From NCBI GenBank assembly GCA_910587205.1, contig CAJULZ010000058.1, positions 1 to 17,010 of the forward strand: a DNA stretch of 17,010 bases. Reading direction: 5' to 3'. The notes beneath the pieces were generated by a model. The model was not told where the DNA came from. It saw only the letters and a program-made list of their open reading frames with translations, and did no database searches. Origin of the DNA: an uncultured Oscillospiraceae bacterium (GTDB lineage: Bacteria; Bacillota; Clostridia; Oscillospirales; Oscillospiraceae). This document shows, one piece after another, positions 7,425 through 14,211 of this stretch. The translations under genes and the position numbers were made by a program. Position 1 is the first letter of the stretch. Every line of letters starts with the position of its first letter.

Positions 7425-7724
7425 ATGAAACTCTGGGAAATCGCGCACTCCCGTACCGGCGATAAGGGCAATATCTCCAACGTATCCCTCATCGCATATG
7501 ATCCGAAGGATTACCAGCTGATCTGCGAGAAGGTCACCCCCGAACGGGTAAAAGAGCACTTCAAGGGTATGGTCCATGGCAACGTGGTTCGCTATGAGCT
7601 GCCCAACATTCACGCGCTGAACTTCGTGATGTACGCGGCTCTAGGCGGCGGCGTCACCCGTTCGCTGTCTGTGGATATGCATGGGAAGGGGTTGTCTTCC
7701 TACCTGCTGGATATGGATATCTGA
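7425..7724 (+). CDS. Stand-alone AtuA C-terminal (ferredoxin-fold-like) protein
   Basis: A 99-residue protein beginning MKLWEIAHSRTGDKGNISNV. The 'AHSRTGDKGN-N-S' opening and 'HFKGMVHGNVVRYELPNIHALNFVM' middle (about 45-70) match the small C-terminal domain of AtuA-type proteins (AtuA-like ferredoxin-fold). The closing 'GVTRSLSVDMHGKGLS' is also typical. The ATG follows AAAGGAGAAGG. It is third in the operon, 23 bases after the DUF1446 gene, so the two proteins probably form a two-subunit version of AtuA. There are no signal peptide, membrane segment or iron-sulfur cysteines, so 'ferredoxin-fold' refers to shape only. Confidence 0.85.
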   Translation: MKLWEIAHSRTGDKGNISNVSLIAYDPKDYQLICEKVTPERVKEHFKGMVHGNVVRYELPNIHALNFVMYAALGGGVTRSLSVDMHGKGLSSYLLDMDI

Positions 7725-7740
7725 TTCTGGGCGATACAAA

Positions 7741-7773
7741 TTTGTCAGGCACTCCAAAGCTGTGCCTGACAAA
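7741..7773. repeat. Perfect 12-bp inverted repeat after the AtuA operon
   Basis: TTTGTCAGGCAC (7741-7752) pairs perfectly with GTGCCTGACAAA (7762-7773) around a 9-base loop, 17 bases after the operon's last stop codon. No T-run follows on the plus strand, so it may protect the mRNA 3' end or act together with the next hairpin. Confidence 0.6.
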
Positions 7774-7782
7774 GAAAAAGCA

Positions 7783-7828
7783 CAGTGTCCACCTTTCGGA
7801 AGATTTTCTGAAAGGTGGACGCTGTTTT
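7783..7828 (+). terminator. Intrinsic terminator of the sigma-54 operon
   Basis: CAGTGTCCACCTTTC (7783-7797) pairs over 15 bases, with one G-T pair, with 7810-7824, followed by TTTTACTT. On the minus strand the same stem is followed by TGCTTTTTC, so it may stop transcription from both sides. Confidence 0.75.
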
Positions 7829-8240
7829 ACTTACATTTAGATACCAGCTTGCAGAAAAGTAACGCTAAAAAGTCGAAAGATATCCTGCAAACAAATATTA
7901 CGTGTTTTGGAATCGTCAGCAGGGGAAGACTGCCTCCAAGATCATGGAGAAGCTGAGTGATGAATTCAGCAGAGAAAAATAAGAATTCTTTGTCTCAGGC
8001 TTGACATTTGGGTGACGGGTATCGTGGAACCGCATGTTCCCCAACCGGCGGCGGCCCCCATGGAGGGTGCGGGATGTCGTGCCCGATTTGAACGCCAGGG
8101 CAAGATGGTTTTCCCCTTAGTATGTTTATTGGGGCATATGACAGCAAGCATTTAGAGTTGGAAGCCGTTGGGCACAGCGACTGCACAAATAGGAGAAAAC
8201 AAGGGTAATTGGGTACAGCGCAACCTATACTTGCAAATGA

Positions 8241-8411
8241 GAAAGCCGCCTAACCCTTCTGTTACTGTTCACAGGAACACAAGCTGAACCTACCCCAGTT
8301 ATTGCGGAGCGGACGGCTTCCGCCGCCGGACTGCTCTACGATGACGGCAGGCTGTTCCTGGACTTCTCGGAGCAGACCGCCGCGCTGAACGGGAAACCGC
8401 TTACCCTTTAG
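8241..8411 (+). pseudogene. Fragment of an OmpR-type response regulator (likely pseudogene)
   Basis: This frame, open from just after a TGA at 8238-8240 to the TAG at 8409-8411, ends with 'LLYDDGRLFLDFSEQTAALN' then 'GKPLTL'. That is the entry to an OmpR/VanR winged-helix domain, where the usual continuation would be 'T-x-x-E-Y-x-L-L'. Instead the frame stops. There is no receiver domain, no ATG with a ribosome site, and no rest of the helix-turn-helix. Read as a piece about 35-40 residues long that was cut on both sides. The resemblance is to a family pattern I know, not a search hit. Confidence 0.45.
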
Positions 8412-8467
8412 AGTATTTGACAAGGGTATAATAATACGACACTTAAAGAATGGAGACAACCTACACG

Positions 8468-8505
8468 AAACCGCCGCTATCGGGAAAACTCAAAGCGGCG
8501 GTTTT
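8468..8505 (+). terminator. Intrinsic terminator-like hairpin
   Basis: AAACCGCCGCT (8468-8478) pairs perfectly with AGCGGCGGTTT (8494-8504) and runs into TTTTC. It stands about 60 bases after the response-regulator fragment, so it may be the leftover terminator of a lost gene. Confidence 0.65.
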
Positions 8506-8516
8506 CTCTGCGATAT

Positions 8517-8580
8517 GGCCGGAGCCCACTGGGGGCCGCCCTGTTTTGGTTATCAAGGCGGCCCCCAGCAGACCCCGGCC
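8517..8580. repeat. Long GC-rich imperfect inverted repeat
   Basis: Two 24-base arms (8517-8540 and 8557-8580) match at 20 positions. The outer 6 (GGCCGG/CCGGCC) and inner 12 (CTGGGGGCCGCC/GGCGGCCCCCAG) are perfect, around a 16-base loop. No T-run follows. It could be a cruciform, a remnant of an element end, or an RNA structure. Confidence 0.6.
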
Positions 8581-8628
8581 ATTCCACCCGAAAAGTCTGA
8601 ATTATCGTATAACAGCTTTGAGACAAAG

Positions 8629-8923
8629 CTACCTAAAAAACATACTCTGCGATGAAAAATAGTTTGGACTTATTTCGCTTACTTGTATATCTACGATATC
8701 ATGAATATTGCTTTGAATTATTTCTGTTTGGTGAGCGGGTGCCGCTATAGAATATCCACCAAATATAATCCACTTATTGTCACTACGGATATGCGCAGTA
8801 TTACCCATTTTTGCACCTGGAATAACATATCCAACTGCATTCTCTTCCCCAAAGGTACTTTCCATCGGTTCATACGGACCCCGCCGATAGGTCGATGTAA
8901 GATCATAAAGTAAAGCTGTTCAA
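8629..8923 (-). pseudogene. Orphan AT-rich reading frame, possible enzyme remnant
   Basis: A minus-strand frame of about 97 codons with no start near its upstream stop. It begins directly downstream of the GH65 stop codon. It reads 'ALLYDLTSTYRRGPYEPME' and later 'KWIIFGGYSIAAPAHQTEI'. The first in-frame ATG (8865) has no ribosome binding site. The 'LYD-T-...GPYEPM' stretch is loosely reminiscent of five-bladed propeller glycosidases (GH43/GH68), which would fit a carbohydrate locus, but the match is too weak for a call. Codon use is much more AT-rich than in GH65. It may be a pseudogene tail or non-coding. Confidence 0.25.
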
Positions 8924-8925
8924 AA

Positions 8926-11070
8926 TTAGCGAGGAGTACAAACGGTTTTGTTTGGCCCAACCTCCGCAAAAAATTGCTGCCCATGATACCGAAAATAGAA
9001 TGACAGTTGTGTCCAACCAGCAGGCAAATGGGGTTCCAGATGTGGTTTGCCGTTCACGAAATGCAAGCCAGCGAAGCCAAACACCACAGTTTGCCAAGTC
9101 TCGCCAAACCCGGCCATATGCAGGCCCTCTTTCCCCGTGTTGCCCATAATATCTCGCAGATCTAAAAAGAGCGCCTTTCGGAAATAGTCCTCTGCCCGCT
9201 CCATGAGCCCGTTCTGGGCGGCGAACAGCGCGTGGGACGCAAAGCTCAGCGTGGAATCGTGGAGGCACAGCGGCTCAAAGTCCTCCCAGGCCGACAGCCG
9301 CTCGACCGCAGAAAAGCGTTCCGGCAATCGGGTCATAAGGAGAAGAACGTCCGCTTGTTTTACTACCTTATATCGCTGAAGGCGATCAAAGCACACCTGG
9401 TGATAGCTGGCCTCGTCGCTTGTTTTCAGCAATTTTGGGTCTATTGGCTCCAGCAGATGGAATGTATCATCTGTCTGCCAATGCCCCGAAGCAGAATCTT
9501 TTGGCAGCTTAATGGAGCGGTGCAATCTGGCCCAATCTTCCTGCTCCCCTGGCGTGATGCCCAGGCGGTGATACTGTTCACGATCCAACCGCGCCAAGGC
9601 ATCCGCTGCACGGATGGCAAGCTCCAGATTGTGCTGTACCATCATATTGGTGAACAGGTTGTTGCTGGTGACGCCGCAATATTCGTCCGGCCCTTTGCAG
9701 AACAATAAGTTGACAAGTCCTGTTCCGGGTTCGGGGGTATAGCGGCTTATCCAGAAGCGGGCGGTTTCCACCAACACTTCAGCCCCGCCGCTTAGGAAAA
9801 ACCCTTTATCCTGGGTATTCTCCATATATTGCCCCAAGGCATAGGCTACATCAGCAGTCACATGGATTTCGCTGCACCCAATGTCCCAGGTTTCACACTG
9901 TTCTGTTCCGTCAAAGGCTACCATCCACGGATAGCGCGCCCCTGTGCCGTTCATCTTTTGGGCGTGTGCTTTTGCTTGGGGTAGCGTATTGACTCGGAAC
10001 TGGGACAGGCTCCGGGCGGACTGAGGATCTGTGTACAGGTAAAATGGGAGCATAAACAGGTCGGTGTCCCAGAAATAGCAGCCCTTGTACCGGGTGTGGG
10101 TCAGTCCGCGGGCGCCGATGCTGACGGTATCATCCCGTGCCGCGCAGTTCACAATGAGCTGATAAATGACATACCGCATGGCAGTCTGTGCGTCGGCATC
10201 GCCCTCAATGGTGATACTGGCTGCCTCCCATTTTTTTGCCCACAAGTTCTTGTTCTCCTGCTCTAATCCGTCAAAGGACCAGCTTGCGGGAAGGGGGGCC
10301 AGCATCGGGTCGTGATCCCTGCCGGTGGTGATGGCGGTGAGCTTTTCCAGGGTAAGTGCGTCCCCGGCTTTTACCTGGGCAGTAAAGCGCAGCCCCGCCG
10401 CGTCCTCCGCCGAGAAAGGTCCTTTAATTTCAAAGCCTGCGGGATGAAAGGCCGTATCATACCGGGCGGTGAGTCCGGTGGCCTTGGTTTTTAGATCAAC
10501 AGCAAAGCCCTCCGCAAAAAACCGGGGTTCATCGGCTTGGATATAACATAGCTGTTCGTCATTTTGCTTTACTTGGTCATCAGGAACCGGCTGGTTACAG
10601 CAAGACAGTTCTACACCGCTGTCCACCGTCAAGGATCCCGCCCCGGCTGTGCAGGTAAAGCGGCTGCGCTGGAGAAGCAGCGCCGGATTTTCCAGTGGGA
10701 AAAGGCGCTCCTCGGTAACAGATATCTCCGCGCCGGCCATATCCATGTGGTAGGTGGTAGTCATCTTGCCGCAGGACAAGTCCAGATCCAGGGCGAACCC
10801 GGCGGGCTGTACGGCCTGCCCGTTGACCTTCACAGCCTCCCACGCCGGGGTGGGGAGGTTAACAAAATCGGTCAGCCCTGCTTTATACACATCAAAAAAT
10901 CCCGCAATGAACAGCCCAGTATCTACCGGCCTGGCAGTAGGCCGGAGCGCCGGATAGCCCCGGACGCCCATGCGCCCGTTCCCAGTAAAAAAGACGCTCT
11001 CCAAAAAAGGATCGCCAACGATCCCGCTGGCGCTGATATGCCAGCCGTTCAACCGAATGTCATTTCGCAT
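8926..11070 (-). CDS. Glycoside hydrolase family 65 disaccharide phosphorylase
   Basis: A 714-residue cytoplasmic enzyme; GH65 members cleave alpha-glucosidic disaccharides with phosphate to give beta-glucose 1-phosphate. An N-terminal beta-sandwich (about 1-260, 'ESVFFTGNGRMGVRGY' at 24-39) precedes the (alpha/alpha)6 barrel. The barrel shows 'ARGLTHTRYKGCYFWDTDLF' (320-339), 'SEIHVTADVAYA' (400-411) and 'KGPDEY' with the predicted general acid E463. Later come 'KQADVLLLM' and, near the end, 'GETWQTVVFGFAG'. There is no signal peptide. The frame extends 38 codons upstream, but the ATG at 11070-11068 fits the GAGGAAA ribosome site and overlaps the upstream gene by 11 bases, indicating coupling. 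Specificity (maltose, kojibiose, nigerose or trehalose) cannot be read from the sequence. It is slightly shorter than the usual 750 or so residues. Confidence 0.92.
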   Translation of the reverse strand: MRNDIRLNGWHISASGIVGDPFLESVFFTGNGRMGVRGYPALRPTARPVDTGLFIAGFFDVYKAGLTDFVNLPTPAWEAVKVNGQAVQPAGFALDLDLSCGKMTTTYHMDMAGAEISVTEERLFPLENPALLLQRSRFTCTAGAGSLTVDSGVELSCCNQPVPDDQVKQNDEQLCYIQADEPRFFAEGFAVDLKTKATGLTARYDTAFHPAGFEIKGPFSAEDAAGLRFTAQVKAGDALTLEKLTAITTGRDHDPMLAPLPASWSFDGLEQENKNLWAKKWEAASITIEGDADAQTAMRYVIYQLIVNCAARDDTVSIGARGLTHTRYKGCYFWDTDLFMLPFYLYTDPQSARSLSQFRVNTLPQAKAHAQKMNGTGARYPWMVAFDGTEQCETWDIGCSEIHVTADVAYALGQYMENTQDKGFFLSGGAEVLVETARFWISRYTPEPGTGLVNLLFCKGPDEYCGVTSNNLFTNMMVQHNLELAIRAADALARLDREQYHRLGITPGEQEDWARLHRSIKLPKDSASGHWQTDDTFHLLEPIDPKLLKTSDEASYHQVCFDRLQRYKVVKQADVLLLMTRLPERFSAVERLSAWEDFEPLCLHDSTLSFASHALFAAQNGLMERAEDYFRKALFLDLRDIMGNTGKEGLHMAGFGETWQTVVFGFAGLHFVNGKPHLEPHLPAGWTQLSFYFRYHGQQFFAEVGPNKTVCTPR

Positions 11071-12856
11071 CAGCAGTTTCCTCCAAAGCTGTGCGCAGGG
11101 CATGGCAGACAAACCCGGCGCAGGTGGCGAACGCCTCGCCGGTGGCACACTGGCCGGTAGTTTCGTCAATGCTCTCGCATACAATCCCGTTGTCCATCAC
11201 GGCCTTTTTCAAAATACCCGTTGAATGTTCCACCCGTCCGCACAAGAGACTGTTGGCAACGCTGAGCAGCCAGGGGTGGGAGGCGTGTGGACAGCCGATC
11301 TCCCCGAAGGGCTTCCCCGCAAAGCTGTACCGATATTCCGGCGAACGGATCATGTCCACCGTATTACGGTACACCTGATCTTCAGCAGCACAAAATCCCC
11401 AATAGGGGAGGAGCTGAAGGCTGCCGGGAGGCTCGTCGTATATGTCATGGTGTCCATCCAAATCAATAGACCACGCAAAATATGATTTGCCGTTTTGCTC
11501 GATGACGCAGTTATCCCAAATCGCCTTATTTACCTGCGCCGCCCGCTGGACCAGCTCCTCCCGGCCCAGTAGCCCTGCCAGGATGGTGAGCCCCTTCCAT
11601 ACCAGCACGTTGTCATAGGTGAGATATGGGTAGACAATCTCATCGTCGGTGGGCTGGAGGAAGGTGGAGTAGAGTGCCGTATGGGGATGCCGCCGCTTTT
11701 CCAGCTTTTGCAGGATCTCCTCCAGCCCCCGACGCACCTCGCGCTCGTCCAGCAGGGAACGATCCCCTGTGATCTCCACATACCGTTCCAGGGACAGCAC
11801 CGGGGCCATAAGTTCATCCAACTCGAAACCGGGTTCCAATACGGTGCCGTCAATAAACCGGGAATGAACGCCGATGTTCCTCCGCTGGCGGCCAAAAACA
11901 TATTCCAGCATACTTTTCGCCAGGTCCCGATCCGTGTCCAGGATGGCAGGAAAGGCCCAGAGCAAGCTGTCCCGGTCCCAGTAGGCGGCGCTCACATAAT
12001 AGCGGGGGCTTCTGCTGGTAACAAGCACCAATTCCTCCGTGTCCAGGGTGGTGCCGGTGGAAAAGAACATACAGAAAAACAGGTTGGTGTTGTAGAACTG
12101 CCGCAGTGTATCATCTTTCAGCCAGAAGGTACGCTCCCGCAGCCAAAGCAGGGTTTGAGCCTTCTCGTGCTGATACCCTTGCCGCAGCATCTCCTTGGCG
12201 CTGGTGGCGGCGGACACCTCCTCCATGCCGAAGCCCCAGTAGACCGTCACCGTCTGACGCTGCCGCGGTTCCAGTATATAGCTGTGTGCCAGCCGATAAC
12301 AAATCCCGGCGTCCGACTGTTCCCAGGTCGAGACGCAGGAGCTGTCCTCCGGCATGGGCGCAAAGCAGAACAGGGGAACGCCGCACCGCATATCAAAAAT
12401 GAGACTGCCGTTCCAGGGGCTTTCAAAGCAGTGCATGGTCCCCTCAATCCGTTTGTCCTCATTCACGCAATGCCATGCCGAGTTCCAGAAGCCCTGCAGC
12501 CCGCACACGATGGTGTGAGGGATACTGCCCGTATTGGTCAACTCCATATGGTATAGGAAGCCCCGCTCCCCAATGGGGGCCAGGATGGTGCCCTTCACAC
12601 GGATGTGCCCGGCCAGTCCGGCAAAGCGGGGCACCCAAAACTGGAGACGATCCCATTCCATGCCGGAAAGGGGAACCAACTGGCCGTCCTGTTCCACAAA
12701 GGGCTCCATCAGAGGCATATCCATCCCTCCCCGCAACTCGACAAGGCCCTTGTACCCCATATGCAGGAAGGTGACATCCTCGATGCCCGCAGTGTTTTCG
12801 TTCAGTTTGGGGATGCTGATCATCTCATTCCCAGTGGGGAGATATTTCATATTCAT
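11060..12856 (-). CDS. Two-domain (alpha/alpha)6-type glycoside hydrolase-like protein
   Basis: A 598-residue cytoplasmic protein with no signal peptide. The N-terminal half (about 1-215) is beta-rich ('HIRVKGTILAPIGERGFLYH', 'RQTVTVYWGFG'). The C-terminal half (about 235-598) is helical, with 'AAYWDRDSLLWAFPAIL' (290-306), 'GRQRRNIGVHSRFIDGTVLE' (322-341), 'GFELDEL' (343-349), 'YPYLTYDNVLVWKG' and 'HASHPWLLSVANSLL'. This beta-sandwich plus toroid layout with acidic pairs is that of clan GH-L/GH-G-like enzymes (GH15, GH63, GH125 or amylo-glucosidase-like); I cannot fix the family. The start is the ATG at 12856-12854, because AGAGGAG lies 8 bases upstream and inside the longer frame. It is first in the LacI-controlled operon and overlaps GH65, so both probably act on one imported alpha-glucoside (inference). 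Confidence 0.82.
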   Translation of the reverse strand: MNMKYLPTGNEMISIPKLNENTAGIEDVTFLHMGYKGLVELRGGMDMPLMEPFVEQDGQLVPLSGMEWDRLQFWVPRFAGLAGHIRVKGTILAPIGERGFLYHMELTNTGSIPHTIVCGLQGFWNSAWHCVNEDKRIEGTMHCFESPWNGSLIFDMRCGVPLFCFAPMPEDSSCVSTWEQSDAGICYRLAHSYILEPRQRQTVTVYWGFGMEEVSAATSAKEMLRQGYQHEKAQTLLWLRERTFWLKDDTLRQFYNTNLFFCMFFSTGTTLDTEELVLVTSRSPRYYVSAAYWDRDSLLWAFPAILDTDRDLAKSMLEYVFGRQRRNIGVHSRFIDGTVLEPGFELDELMAPVLSLERYVEITGDRSLLDEREVRRGLEEILQKLEKRRHPHTALYSTFLQPTDDEIVYPYLTYDNVLVWKGLTILAGLLGREELVQRAAQVNKAIWDNCVIEQNGKSYFAWSIDLDGHHDIYDEPPGSLQLLPYWGFCAAEDQVYRNTVDMIRSPEYRYSFAGKPFGEIGCPHASHPWLLSVANSLLCGRVEHSTGILKKAVMDNGIVCESIDETTGQCATGEAFATCAGFVCHALRTALEETADAK

Positions 12857-12877
12857 GAAGCTCACTCCTCTTTTCAC

Positions 12878-12889
12878 TTAACCGATTAA
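12878..12889. promoter_or_regulatory. LacI-type operator, glycosidase/GH65 side
   Basis: TTAACCGATTAA, a near-palindrome centred on CG as LacI-family operators are. It matches the second copy at 13009-13020 in 11 of 12 positions. It sits between the -10 box and the ribosome binding site of the minus-strand operon, so binding would block transcription. Confidence 0.7.
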
Positions 12890-12906
12890 CTCAATAATCC
12901 ATAATA

Positions 12907-12934
12907 AGTATACCATAAGTTGGCTGTTCGTCAA
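12907..12934 (-). promoter_or_regulatory. Promoter of the glycosidase-GH65 operon
   Basis: On the minus strand: -35 TTGACG (12934-12929), a 16-base spacer, and -10 TATACT (12912-12907). The start would fall near 12900, about 12 bases before the operator. Confidence 0.7.
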
Positions 12935-12963
12935 GATTATTTTGTAAAATTTTGCAGAAATGC

Positions 12964-12993
12964 TTGACAAACATATACAAGATTAGGTAATAT
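12964..12993 (+). promoter_or_regulatory. Promoter of the LacI-family regulator gene
   Basis: -35 TTGACA (12964-12969), an 18-base spacer, and -10 TAATAT (12988-12993). The predicted start near 13000 is followed at once by the operator at 13009, which suggests autoregulation. Confidence 0.65.
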
Positions 12994-13008
12994 ATAGTTG
13001 CAATTAAG

Positions 13009-13020
13009 TTAAACGATTAA
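13009..13020. promoter_or_regulatory. LacI-type operator, regulator side
   Basis: TTAAACGATTAA, the second copy of the CG-centred near-palindrome, placed between the regulator's -10 box and its ribosome binding site. The two operators are 131 bases apart start to start, which would allow looping between divergent promoters. Confidence 0.7.
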
Positions 13021-13041
13021 ACTGAAGTGGGAGGAACTACC

Positions 13042-14064
13042 ATGGATCGGCGGGCAACCCTTCGGGATGTGGCGGAAAAAGCAGGAGTGACAACCGCTAC
13101 TGTCTCCTATATCCTCAATGAAAAGAAGTCCTTCCCTGACGAAACGCGCCAGCGTGTCATGAGCGCCATCGCAGAGCTGGGATACATTCCTAACCTTTCC
13201 GCCCGTACCCTGACCCAGCGCAGTTCCAAGCTCATCGGCATTGTGGTGCCTCAGACGGAGGGCAGTCGTCTGATGTTCCAAAACAACTTCTATGCGGAAA
13301 TTCTGGGCAGCATAGAGTTTCATGCCCGTCAAAATGGTTACCACATCATCATTTCCGCCACCGACGCCAACGAGAGCTATCTGCGCCTGGCCCGGGAGCG
13401 CAATCTGGACGGCATCATCGTCATTGGGATGTACCCGGACGAATTTTACCGCCAGATGAAGGAATCCCACATCCCCATCGTCTTGGTGGACAGCTATTGC
13501 AACGATCATTATTACCACAACATCCGCATTGACGACGCCTACGGGAGCTATCTGGCTACCCGCTATGTATTGTCCAAGGGGCATCGGAACATGGCCTTTT
13601 TTTCCGGTCAGCTCAAAGAAAACGGCGTCATGAAAAAACGGCTCGCCGGCTACAGGGACGCTCTTTCGGAATACGGTATCCCCTTTGATCGGCGGTATGT
13701 GTTTGAGGGGAAAATTGACTATGCCAGCGGCATTGACGCGGCAGAACGGCTGCTGTCATCCAGGGTTCCGGCAACGGCGGTGGTGGCCGCCGCCGATATC
13801 CTGGCCATTGGAGCAATGAAGGGATTCTATGAGCGGGGCGTCCGGGTGCCGGAGGATATCTCCGTCATGGGGTTCGATGATTTAGAGATTTCTCAATACC
13901 TTGCCCCGGGCTTGAGCACCATCCGGCAGGAGATCTCCCAAAAGGGGGAAAAGGCCGTGGAGCTGCTGATCAATAACATCAAGGAACCTAACCTCACCAA
14001 GCAGGAGCAGATCCTTCCCGTAAAGCTGGTGGAACGGGGATCTGTGAAACGCATTGGCGAGTAG
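13042..14064 (+). CDS. LacI-family transcriptional repressor
   Basis: A 340-residue regulator of normal length. The N-terminal HTH and hinge (about 5-60) read 'TLRDVAEKAGVTTATVSYIL' followed by 'RVMSAIAELGYIPNLSARTL', the classic LacI pattern. The rest (about 60-340) is a periplasmic-binding-protein-like sugar sensor with 'LIGIVVPQ', 'DGIIVIGMYP', 'TAVVAAADILAIGAMKGFYE' and 'DISVMGFDDLEIS'. The ATG at 13042 is chosen over an in-frame GTG at 13027 because GGGAGGAAC lies between them. It is divergent from the glycosidase-GH65 operon, and two matching operators lie in the 185-base gap. It probably releases DNA when an oligosaccharide or sugar phosphate binds; the inducer is unknown. The plus-strand binding-protein/GH31 genes may also be its targets, but no matching operator is seen before 14212. 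Confidence 0.94.
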   Translation: MDRRATLRDVAEKAGVTTATVSYILNEKKSFPDETRQRVMSAIAELGYIPNLSARTLTQRSSKLIGIVVPQTEGSRLMFQNNFYAEILGSIEFHARQNGYHIIISATDANESYLRLARERNLDGIIVIGMYPDEFYRQMKESHIPIVLVDSYCNDHYYHNIRIDDAYGSYLATRYVLSKGHRNMAFFSGQLKENGVMKKRLAGYRDALSEYGIPFDRRYVFEGKIDYASGIDAAERLLSSRVPATAVVAAADILAIGAMKGFYERGVRVPEDISVMGFDDLEISQYLAPGLSTIRQEISQKGEKAVELLINNIKEPNLTKQEQILPVKLVERGSVKRIGE

Positions 14065-14076
14065 GTATAAAAAAGC

Positions 14077-14111
14077 GGCCCGTACCGAACCCGTCAAAGC
14101 CGGTGCGAGCC
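14077..14111 (-). terminator. Weak terminator-like hairpin after the LacI gene
   Basis: Arms 14077-14087 and 14101-14111 pair over 11 bases with one mismatch and one G-T pair. The T-run (GCTTTTTT) follows only on the minus strand, where no gene ends, so its use is unclear. The rest of the 147-base gap shows no clear promoter for the next gene. Confidence 0.3.
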
Positions 14112-14211
14112 ACAGCAAAAGTCCCTTTCCGCAAAGGCCCTCTCGCTAATTCATAGTTTAAGTGAACTGGGCCGAAAAATCAACCGCAAAATCATTTAAG
14201 GAGGAAAAAGC

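Larger units (their letters stand above)
7829..8925. other. About 1.1 kb without a convincing intact gene (gene debris)
   Basis: No open frame here combines a ribosome binding site, family resemblance and normal length. Visible items are a truncated response-regulator-like frame (8241-8411), a doubtful tyrosine-recombinase-like trace on the minus strand (about 7985-8116, reading 'MRFHDTRH'), two GC-rich hairpins (8468-8505 and 8517-8580), a 12-base imperfect direct repeat TTGGGyACAGCG (8168-8179 and 8209-8220), and an AT-rich orphan frame (8629-8923). A 36-codon plus-strand frame ending at the TAA at 7979-7981 ('KIMEKLSDEFSREK') may be another scrap. The mix of strands and compositions suggests decayed mobile or accessory DNA. 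Confidence 0.5.

Noticed and set aside
7984..8116. Tyrosine recombinase (integrase) gene remnant on the minus strand
   Set aside because: Only 'MRFHDTRH' matches; the sequence after it does not continue like an integrase. Kept as a trace in the debris interval, not as a gene.
8417..8432. TTGACA followed by TATAAT
   Set aside because: Only 4 bases separate the two boxes, far from the 16-18 needed for a sigma-A promoter.
14155..14168. AGTTTAAGTGAACT as a third LacI operator
   Set aside because: It is centred on AG rather than CG and has a different half-site spacing from the two clear operators.
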